DNA of 5,180 nucleotides from Lachnospiraceae bacterium (GTDB lineage Bacteria > Bacillota > Clostridia > Lachnospirales > Lachnospiraceae), in NCBI GenBank assembly GCA_021202715.1, contig JAJQCL010000145.1:1-5180 (forward strand). The letters are read 5' to 3'. The notes beneath the pieces are model-generated. The model was given only the letters and a program-made list of their open reading frames with translations, had not been told where the DNA came from and did no database searches. A program made the position numbers and the translations under genes. The first letter of the stretch is position 1. Every line of letters begins with the position of its first letter. Below, piece after piece: positions 1 through 5,180 of this stretch.

Positions 1-1
1 T

Positions 2-826
2 TTTTCCCTCAACGTCTGGCGGGACTATTATCCCCGGGACTGGTCTTGGGCGGAAACTGTTCCGTCAGAGGACGCGGCGGGCTTCATCCGGATGCGGGAG
101 GAGGGCGTTGATTTTGCGTCGCTGCCGGTCTGCAGCGACGTGGATCTGTCCCGGTATTTTCAGGTGCTGGAGCAGTATTTTGAAGAGAAAATAGGACAGA
201 AGCTGCGTGTCTACGGCGCCGACGAAGCGGCGCTGGCGGTTCTGCATCTGGATGCGGCGCGGTATGAGATTCGGGAGACGCCGGATGCGGCAGATAATAT
301 ATATGATGCGGAGAGCCTGCGGACGCTGACCGGGCGGAAATATCATAAGAAGAAGAATCACGTCAATGCGTTTCTCCGGGCGTACACGGATCGCTGGGAA
401 TACCGGCGGCTGACCCGGGCGGCGAAGCCGGAGATCTGGGAATTCCTCGAACGGTGGGAGAAGACGAAGGGCGACGAGGTGGAGATCCATCTGGACGCGG
501 AGATGCGGGGATTGCATGATTATCTGGAAAATATGGACTGCTTTGATGCGGTGACGGGGGGCATTTACCTGGATGGGAAGTTGGAGGCGTTCAGCGTCGG
601 CAGTTATAACCGTCCGGATCGCATGTCCGTGGTGCATGTGGAGAAGGCCAATGGAGAGATCCGGGGGCTGTATACGCTGATGAATCAGCAGTTCCAGATC
701 CATGAATTTCCGGAGGCCGTGCTGGTGAACCGCGAGGACGATGTCGGGCTGCCCTCCCTCCGGCGGGCGAAGGAATCCTATCATCCGATCCGGATGGCGC
801 GAAAATACCAGATCATTCGTCGTTGA
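2..826 (+). CDS. DUF2156 protein (phosphatidylglycerol lysyltransferase C-terminal-like domain), 5' end cut by window edge
   Basis: The frame is open from the left edge to TGA at 824-826, giving 274 visible residues. An internal ATG at 92 is not the start: residues before it (FSLNVWRDYY, visible 1-10) match the conserved 'tuiWrdyy'-like opening of DUF2156 proteins, so roughly 20-35 residues are probably missing. The family has a tandem GNAT-like fold related to the catalytic part of MprF lysyl-phosphatidylglycerol synthase. Seen here are the basic segment LTGRKYHKKKNHVNAF (109-124), VVHVEKANGEIRGLY (210-224) and the closing NREDDVGLPSLRRAKESYHP (243-262), all typical of the family. There is no membrane segment in the visible part, so it is a soluble stand-alone domain and not an MprF flippase fusion. 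The donor and acceptor are unknown; aminoacyl or acyl transfer is inferred from fold only. It is followed after 26 nt by an Eis-like acetyltransferase, probably in the same operon. Confidence 0.88.
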   Translation, partial: FSLNVWRDYYPRDWSWAETVPSEDAAGFIRMREEGVDFASLPVCSDVDLSRYFQVLEQYFEEKIGQKLRVYGADEAALAVLHLDAARYEIRETPDAADNIYDAESLRTLTGRKYHKKKNHVNAFLRAYTDRWEYRRLTRAAKPEIWEFLERWEKTKGDEVEIHLDAEMRGLHDYLENMDCFDAVTGGIYLDGKLEAFSVGSYNRPDRMSVVHVEKANGEIRGLYTLMNQQFQIHEFPEAVLVNREDDVGLPSLRRAKESYHPIRMARKYQIIRR

Positions 827-834
827 CAGCGGAG

Positions 835-842
835 AAGGAGGA
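835..842 (+). promoter_or_regulatory. Shine-Dalgarno site that decides the start of the acetyltransferase gene
   Basis: The sequence AAGGAGGA lies 10 nt before GTG at 853. The alternative TTG start at 823, which would overlap the upstream stop codon, has no purine-rich site ahead of it, and this Shine-Dalgarno would then sit inside the coding region. ATG at 871 has only a weak GCGGAG directly against it. The GTG at 853 is therefore preferred. Confidence 0.65.
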
Positions 843-852
843 ACTGGAGTAC

Positions 853-1992
853 GTGAAGAAGAAAGCGGAGATGAGTCTGTGGGTTCAGCGGGAGCATAAG
901 GAGGCCAGGGAGCTCTGGGAGGAGATCTTTCCGGAGGACTCGGCCTCGTTTCTGGATTACTATGATGTCTGGAAGGCGCCGGAGGCCTGGATTCAGCTGC
1001 GGCATCGGAGCGGCTGCGCCGTATCAATGATTCAGTGGAATCCTTACCCGGTGTGGATGCGGGGACGAGTCGTGCGAAGCTTCTATCTGGTCGCTGTCGC
1101 TACGCGGCCGGCCTACCGGCATCAGGGCTGCATGACCGGACTTCTGCGGGAAGGTCTGGCGGAGATGGCGGAACGAAAGGTACCTTTTGTCTTCCTCATG
1201 CCGGCGGACAAGGACATTTACTGGCCCTTTGATTTTCGCTTTATCTATGATAAAACAGAGGGGGAGCTCTCCGATCTTCCCTTCGATGCGGAAGCGGGAG
1301 ACAGACTGGAAATTGATCGTCTGGAACCGGAAGAGTATGCCGAAGCCGCCGCCTTTCTGCAGGAACAGCTTATGGAGAGCCGGGATGTTTTCACGCTTCG
1401 GGATGCCGCGTATCTGGAACGGATGCAGGCGGAGTGCGCCTCCGAGGGCGGCGCGCTGGAGGAGATCCGGGCGGAAGGGAATCGGGTCGGTGTCTTCTCC
1501 TGGTGGCCGGAAGAGGAGCGGATTGTGATTCGTGAGCTGGTAGCTGACCCCGTCTGGGAGCAGGGAGAGAAGTGGGCACAGCTTCTCGGCGCTCTGCAGC
1601 GCCGGTTCGTCGGACATCAGGTGAAGGTCGTCACGGATGGCTTTCTGGGAGAGAAAAAACCCGCCATCATGGGGCGGATTGTCTGTCTGAAAGAGTTTTT
1701 GGCTGCTTTTGCCGCCGAAGAGGAGACAGAGCTGCTCCTTCAGGTGCGTGATCCGCTGCTGCCGGAAAATGACGGATGTTTTCGCTGGGCAGCAGGACCG
1801 GAGAGATCGAAGCTGAAACGGGTGAAAGAGGAGACACCGGACATGGCGCTCGGTGTGGGAGATCTGATCTCCTGGTTGTTTGGCGGCGAGGAGCTGGAGA
1901 GCCTTCCCGGCTGTCGCATGACTGCGGAAGGCCGTCGGAAGGCCGCCAGGATCCGGACATTGGCTGGCACCTGGTTTAATGAAGAAGTATAA
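853..1992 (+). CDS. Eis-like GNAT N-acetyltransferase with C-terminal sterol-carrier-like domain
   Basis: The product is 379 residues from GTG 853 (389 if TTG 823 is used), close to the usual 390-410 of Eis-family proteins. The N-terminal GNAT domain carries the acetyl-CoA-binding motif in YLVAVATRPAYRHQGCM (78-94), with the R/Q-x-x-G-x core at R89-H-Q-G92-C, followed by FLMPADKDIYWPFDF (114-128), the equivalent of the Eis 'L.P....iY..fGy' segment with PFDF in place of the usual FGY/FGF. A second, degenerate GNAT unit spans about 150-280. Residues about 280-350 (VRDPLLPENDGCFRW, then DLISWLFGG) match the SCP2-like C-terminal domain. It is a cytoplasmic enzyme predicted to acetylate a primary amine using acetyl-CoA; the substrate cannot be told from sequence, and aminoglycoside modification as in Mycobacterium Eis is not implied. 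The protein ends NEEV, without the aromatic C-terminus of Mtb Eis. It lies directly behind the DUF2156 gene and 115 bp before rpoN. Confidence 0.88.
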   Translation: MKKKAEMSLWVQREHKEARELWEEIFPEDSASFLDYYDVWKAPEAWIQLRHRSGCAVSMIQWNPYPVWMRGRVVRSFYLVAVATRPAYRHQGCMTGLLREGLAEMAERKVPFVFLMPADKDIYWPFDFRFIYDKTEGELSDLPFDAEAGDRLEIDRLEPEEYAEAAAFLQEQLMESRDVFTLRDAAYLERMQAECASEGGALEEIRAEGNRVGVFSWWPEEERIVIRELVADPVWEQGEKWAQLLGALQRRFVGHQVKVVTDGFLGEKKPAIMGRIVCLKEFLAAFAAEEETELLLQVRDPLLPENDGCFRWAAGPERSKLKRVKEETPDMALGVGDLISWLFGGEELESLPGCRMTAEGRRKAARIRTLAGTWFNEEV

Positions 1993-2020
1993 GAAGAGGA
2001 GGTCCCATAAAGGGATCCGT

Positions 2021-2064
2021 ACCCGCAGGGCATACATACCCGCAGGGCATACATACCCGCAGGG
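2021..2064 (+). repeat. 17-bp tandem repeat, about 2.6 copies, in the rpoN leader
   Basis: The unit ACCCGCAGGGCATACAT occurs exactly at 2021-2037 and 2038-2054, then its first 10 bases recur at 2055-2064. Each copy contains CCCGCAGGG (2022-2030, 2039-2047, 2056-2064), a CCC/GGG inverted repeat around GCA. In the last copy the flanks extend it to TACCC-GCA-GGGTA (2054-2066). The array is non-coding: it lies after the acetyltransferase stop and before the rpoN Shine-Dalgarno site, and a 17-bp period would change reading frame with each copy gained or lost. Its function is unknown. It could be a small slippage-prone array, a dispersed repeat family, or a set of protein-binding sites. Confidence 0.9.
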
Positions 2065-2069
2065 TAAAC

Positions 2070-2094
2070 TTGATGGCCATACGGCCAATATCAA
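2070..2094 (+). promoter_or_regulatory. Possible hairpin abutting the rpoN ribosome binding site
   Basis: TTGAT-GGCC (2070-2078) can pair with GGCC (2083-2086) and ATCAA (2090-2094), leaving loop ATAC and a three-base bulge AAT (2087-2089). The last two bases of the 3' arm are the first two of the Shine-Dalgarno stretch, so folding could affect ribosome access to rpoN. It is short and bulged, and no T-run follows, so it is not a terminator. A regulatory role is inference only. Confidence 0.35.
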
Positions 2095-2102
2095 GGAGGT
2101 GA
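2093..2102 (+). promoter_or_regulatory. Strong Shine-Dalgarno site for rpoN
   Basis: AAGGAGGTGA is a near-perfect anti-16S match, 5 nt before ATG 2108. It fixes the rpoN start. The longer reading frame beginning at ATG 1979 would overlap the acetyltransferase stop, run through the 17-bp repeat and add 43 residues that are not sigma-54-like. Confidence 0.85.
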
Positions 2103-2107
2103 AGGAT

Positions 2108-3472
2108 ATGGATATACAGATGACGACGGCGCAGAGACAGGTCCTGTCGCAGCGCATGATCCAGTCGGCGGAGATTCTGCAGATGAATAACCAGGAACTG
2201 GAACTGTTTATCAAACGACAGGAAATGGAGAATCCTCTGATCGAGCTGGAGGATACGCAGGAAGAAGATCTCAGAAAGTCCGATCTGCAGAGAAAACTGG
2301 AGTGGCTGGAAGCGACCGACGGCCAGAACCGGGTTTATTACCGGGAGGAACGCGAAGAAGAGGAAGAGCGGGAGGAATGGAACATTTCGGTCGAAGAGGA
2401 AGAGAGCCTGGCGGATTTCGTTTTGTCCCAGCTGACGCCTCTCTGCGAGAGTGAGAGGGATCGGGAGATTCTGTATTTTATGGCCAACTCTCTGGATTCC
2501 CGTGGATATCTGGAGGAGAGCCTGCGCACCATCGGCGAGAGATTCGCTCTCTCGGAGGCGGAGGCCTCTCACTATCTTTACCTTCTGCAGTCCGTGGAAC
2601 CGGCCGGGATTGGGGCGCGGAATCTGCGTGAATGCCTCCTGCTGCAGCTGGACCGGATGCAGCCCTCCTTCCCCATGGCGCGGCGCATTGTTCTGGAGTG
2701 TCTGGAGATGCTGGGGCGCAATCAGATTCTGCAGATCAGTAGCTGCCTGGGCCTTTCCATCGAGGAAACGCAGGAAAACTGTGCGATCGTCCGCCAGCTG
2801 AATCCCAAGCCGGGGAGCGGTTTCAGCTCGCGGGAGAACCTGCGCTATGTGCAGCCGGATGTCACCGTTATCAAATTTCAGGATTATTTCCAGGTGCTCC
2901 TGAATGACAATGCCTATCCGAAGATCGTAATTAACAGCTATTACAGCCGGATGCTGCAGGAGGACAATTCGGAGGAGGTGCAGGAGTACATCCGCGGCAA
3001 GCTGAAGCAGGCGGAGTGGCTTTCGCATTGCATTGATCAGCGGGGGTCAACGCTTTTGGAGGTGACCCGTACCATCGTGGCTTTCCAGGAAGCCTTCTTC
3101 GAGCGGGGACCGGGGAACCGGCGTCCCATGCGGCTCCAGGATGTAGCAGAAGCGCTGGACATCCACGAATCCACCGTGAGCCGGGCCGTGCGGGACAAAT
3201 ATCTTCAATGCTCCTGGGGCATTTACCCGCTGAACTATTTCTTCGCCAAGGCCGTAGGCGCCGCCTCCGGCCGTCCGGTCAGCACACCGGAGCGGATCCA
3301 GATGCAGATACGCGCCATCGTGGACAGCGAGGATAAGCAGCATCCCCTCAGTGATCAGAAGATCGCCGACCGGCTGGCGGCGCAGGGCTTTGCCATCTCC
3401 CGCCGCACCGTTGCCAAGTACCGTGCTGAGATGGGCCTCCGCGAAGCCAGCGGGAGGAAGGAATTTACGTAA
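2108..3472 (+). CDS. rpoN: RNA polymerase sigma-54 factor RpoN
   Basis: This is a full-length 454-residue sigma-54, the alternative sigma factor that directs RNA polymerase to -24/-12 promoters and needs an ATP-driven enhancer-binding activator to open DNA. The Gln/Leu-rich activator-responding region I is at 1-50 (QVLSQRMIQSAEILQM, ENPLIE). An acidic region II linker is at about 50-100, with a Glu/Arg run around 79-91. The core-binding domain is at about 105-300 (SVEPAGIGARNLRECLLLQL at 162-181; LNPKPGSGFS at 231-240; YVQPDVTV at 247-254). The DNA-binding helix-turn-helix is LQDVAEALDIHESTVSRAV (343-361), followed by GIYPLNYFF (371-379). The RpoN box is SRRTVAKYR at 431-439, matching the ARRTVAKYR consensus except Ala to Ser at the first position. 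The start is set by the Shine-Dalgarno site at 2093-2102. No activator gene is in the window, so its regulon cannot be read here. It may be co-transcribed with the acetyltransferase gene or driven from its own leader. Confidence 0.97.
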   Translation: MDIQMTTAQRQVLSQRMIQSAEILQMNNQELELFIKRQEMENPLIELEDTQEEDLRKSDLQRKLEWLEATDGQNRVYYREEREEEEEREEWNISVEEEESLADFVLSQLTPLCESERDREILYFMANSLDSRGYLEESLRTIGERFALSEAEASHYLYLLQSVEPAGIGARNLRECLLLQLDRMQPSFPMARRIVLECLEMLGRNQILQISSCLGLSIEETQENCAIVRQLNPKPGSGFSSRENLRYVQPDVTVIKFQDYFQVLLNDNAYPKIVINSYYSRMLQEDNSEEVQEYIRGKLKQAEWLSHCIDQRGSTLLEVTRTIVAFQEAFFERGPGNRRPMRLQDVAEALDIHESTVSRAVRDKYLQCSWGIYPLNYFFAKAVGAASGRPVSTPERIQMQIRAIVDSEDKQHPLSDQKIADRLAAQGFAISRRTVAKYRAEMGLREASGRKEFT

Positions 3473-3484
3473 TCGCCGGATATT

Positions 3485-3510
3485 CGGGCCGCTTTACAGC
3501 GGCCCGTTTT
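3485..3510 (+). terminator. Rho-independent terminator of rpoN
   Basis: A perfect 9-bp stem, CGGGCCGCT (3485-3493) and AGCGGCCCG (3498-3506), closes a TTAC loop and is followed by TTTT (3507-3510), starting 12 nt after the rpoN stop. Read on the minus strand the stem is followed by AATATCC without a T-run, so it should stop plus-strand transcription much better than transcription from the convergent gene. Confidence 0.93.
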
Positions 3511-3522
3511 ACGTTGAGAGAC

Positions 3523-5180
3523 TTATAATGACTTAAATACTTCCCTCTCTAAAACAACCTGACACTGCTTTTTATAGCAGGCAATGCCGTATTTGAGAAT
3601 CTTGTGCATATCATCCTCTTTTAATTCGGCTGTGTAATTGTTCCGGTTAATCTGATCCAGGGCGTCCTTACATGCTGCATCAAGATCTCCGCCCTCGGCG
3701 TATTTTACTTCGATGACAATGCCGATCTCTTCCTCTTCAATCTCGATCAGGAGATCATAATATCCATCACCGGATTCGCGGTTTGAGCTGACGCCCCAAT
3801 CACTTTTAAAGAGCAGAATTCCCAGCATCCGGCCGTGGTAAAAGTTTTCCTTAAATTCCTTCGTCACAGCGGTATCGCGGAGGCTGATGGTCTTTTTCAT
3901 TGCGTTCGAGAACACACGCTCGACATCCGTCGTATCACCGTTTTTCAATGCGGAGCAGAACTCTGTCACCAGCGTGCCGTCCTCTGAGACCTTTTCTTCA
4001 AACACTTCCAGAATAAAATCGCGGAAGATGTCACGGACCTCATTGTTAGGAATTTTCAGACGAACCAGATTGCCGGAAGGCATTTCGGCCGGAGTCAGGT
4101 AGCCGGTCGCAAACAACAGGCTCCACATATTTTCAATGCTGTCATACATGGTATTGTAGGTCAGCTGCTCTTCAATCGTTTTCTGCACCGTTTCCCCGGA
4201 AATCAGGCGTTCAATCTGGGCTTTCGTCACGCCGTTCCCCATCTGCCGGATGAATCTTTTCACTTCCTCGTTACCGCTGGAGTTTTTCCAGTAATTTTTC
4301 GGCTTTTTGTCCGTGCCTGTCAGCAGCTGATCACACCAGTTGATGACATCCCAGGGATTATAGACATACGTATCGGCAATTCTGTAACCGTCATACCATT
4401 CTTTCGTGACGGCATAATAATCAGAAAGGCCAAAATAATCCAACATCTGACGCACTTCCTGGTCTGTAAAACCGAAGTGTTCGTTGCACCTTGCGTCCAG
4501 AAGTGAATAAATCTTCAGATTATTCAGGCCGGTAAAAATACTTTCTTTCGCAACTCTCAGGCAGCCGGTCATCACCGCAAAATACAGACTTTCATTCGTT
4601 TTTAATGCGGCATCCAGCATATTCCGGATCAGGACAACCATTCGATCATAGTATCCATATGAATTGGCTTTGGCCAGCGGGACATCATATTCGTCGATCA
4701 GAATGATGACTTTTCGCCCGTAATGCTTCTCCAGAAGCCGGGACAGTGTGTTCAGACTGCTGGTGATGGTAGCCTCGGACAGAGCGAAAGCGCTGGTTAA
4801 GGTTTCGTCTACCTTTATGAGCTGCTTATATCTTTCCCTTTCTGTTTCCGTAAGGCGTTCACTTGTAGAAAGAAACTGAAACCTTAACGCTTCATAGGCA
4901 AGATTGGTGCAGAGCTCATTCTTCGCGAAATGATAGCTGTCCCCATGGGCGGTTTTTAAACTGATGGAAATTACGGGGAACTGCCCCATATATGTTTCGC
5001 ACAGCTTTGTTTCTCCGGAAATAGCCAGACCATCAAAAAGTTCTTTATCCGCGCCGATTTCGAGAAAGCATTTGAGCATGCTGATATTCAGGCTTTTCCC
5101 GAACCGGCGTGGGCGTGTGAAAAGATTTACTTTGCCCGGGTTTGTCAGCAGTTCTTTGATAAAACCTGTTTTATCAACAT
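3523..5180 (-). CDS. AAA-ATPase-like protein with C-terminal PD-(D/E)XK nuclease domain, N-terminus cut by window edge
   Basis: The frame stays open from the right edge to TAA at 3523-3525, giving 551 visible residues (numbered from the codon at 5178-5176). The ATG at 5079 is internal: the 33 residues before it begin VDKTGFIKELL and contain the P-loop TRPRRFGKS (21-29), hallmark of the AAA-ATPase-like family (Pfam PF09820). About 20 residues are missing. Walker B is VIILIDEYD (157-165), followed by a family-typical segment MTGCLRVAKESIFTGLNN (203-220). The C-terminus matches the PF08011-type PD-(D/E)XK nuclease domain: SNRESGDGYYDLLIE (465-479) supplies the Asp at 475, IVIEVKYA (487-494) supplies the E-x-K pair E490/K492, and ALDQI (506-510) follows. 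All predicted key residues are intact, so this does not look like a decayed copy. Nuclease activity is predicted from fold only and its target is unknown. Members are often multicopy in gut Clostridia and Bacteroidetes; mobile-element or defence roles are speculation. Sampled lines are about 35-55% GC against about 60-67% for the plus-strand genes, suggesting separate origin. Confidence 0.92.
   Translation of the reverse strand, partial: VDKTGFIKELLTNPGKVNLFTRPRRFGKSLNISMLKCFLEIGADKELFDGLAISGETKLCETYMGQFPVISISLKTAHGDSYHFAKNELCTNLAYEALRFQFLSTSERLTETERERYKQLIKVDETLTSAFALSEATITSSLNTLSRLLEKHYGRKVIILIDEYDVPLAKANSYGYYDRMVVLIRNMLDAALKTNESLYFAVMTGCLRVAKESIFTGLNNLKIYSLLDARCNEHFGFTDQEVRQMLDYFGLSDYYAVTKEWYDGYRIADTYVYNPWDVINWCDQLLTGTDKKPKNYWKNSSGNEEVKRFIRQMGNGVTKAQIERLISGETVQKTIEEQLTYNTMYDSIENMWSLLFATGYLTPAEMPSGNLVRLKIPNNEVRDIFRDFILEVFEEKVSEDGTLVTEFCSALKNGDTTDVERVFSNAMKKTISLRDTAVTKEFKENFYHGRMLGILLFKSDWGVSSNRESGDGYYDLLIEIEEEEIGIVIEVKYAEGGDLDAACKDALDQINRNNYTAELKEDDMHKILKYGIACYKKQCQVVLEREVFKSL

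Noticed and set aside
1965..1979. Sigma-54-like promoter TGGCAC-N5-TTAA at the end of the acetyltransferase gene, about 130 bp before rpoN
   Set aside because: The -24 half is perfect, but the -12 half lacks the essential GC (TTAA instead of TTGC), and the bases are part of the coding sequence. Autoregulation of rpoN cannot be supported from this.
2021..2064. CRISPR array
   Set aside because: The 17-bp units abut with no spacers and there are fewer than three full copies; it is a simple tandem repeat.
1979..2107. N-terminal extension of RpoN from ATG 1979
   Set aside because: It would overlap the upstream stop, read through the 17-bp repeat and add 43 basic residues not seen in sigma-54. 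The strong Shine-Dalgarno at 2093-2102 places the start at 2108, where the family-typical MDIQ sequence begins.
2341..2410. Purine-rich GAA/GAG stretch as a separate repeat element
   Set aside because: It encodes the Glu/Arg-rich acidic linker (region II) of RpoN, which is normally low-complexity in this family.
65..3028. Long minus-strand open frames opposite the DUF2156, acetyltransferase and rpoN genes (up to about 396 codons)
   Set aside because: They are antisense to clearly recognisable genes, have no family-like sequence, are rich in Pro/Arg/His/Leu, and are expected in GC-rich coding DNA.
3887..4102. Plus-strand 71-codon frame inside the ATPase-nuclease gene
   Set aside because: It is opposite a recognisable gene, has no clear ribosome binding site and no recognisable features.

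Overview
The window looks like chromosomal DNA from a fairly GC-rich member of the Clostridia, most likely Lachnospiraceae-like. The reasons are strong AGGAGG-type Shine-Dalgarno sites, a clostridial-style sigma-54, a DUF2156 protein next to an Eis-like acetyltransferase, and an AAA-ATPase/PD-(D/E)XK family protein of a kind that is common and often multicopy in gut Clostridia. The taxonomic call is inference from protein style; no rRNA or other marker is present.

Layout. Bases 2-826 (+) hold the 3' part of a DUF2156 gene (phosphatidylglycerol lysyltransferase C-terminal-like, acyltransferase fold), cut by the left edge. Bases 853-1992 (+) encode an Eis-like GNAT acetyltransferase with a C-terminal sterol-carrier-like domain, 26 nt behind the first gene and with its own good ribosome binding site. 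A 115-bp gap (1993-2107) carries a 17-bp tandem repeat (2.6 copies), a small hairpin and a near-perfect Shine-Dalgarno site. Then comes rpoN (2108-3472, +), a full-length 454-residue sigma-54 factor. A strong intrinsic terminator (3485-3510) closes the plus-strand group. On the minus strand, convergent with rpoN, bases 3523-5180 encode an AAA-ATPase-like protein with a C-terminal PD-(D/E)XK nuclease domain. Its first roughly 20 residues lie beyond the right edge.

The three plus-strand genes run in one direction with no terminator or clear promoter between them, so they may share transcripts. The rpoN leader differs enough (repeat, hairpin) that separate control is possible. No sigma-54 activator (bEBP) or convincing -24/-12 promoter is visible, so the RpoN targets lie elsewhere. 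The minus-strand gene is visibly less GC-rich than the plus-strand genes and stands alone at the terminator boundary, which suggests separate, possibly horizontal, acquisition.

I do not see a clearly new multi-gene system. The least explained items are the repeat-bearing rpoN leader and the ATPase-nuclease protein, whose biological role is not established.
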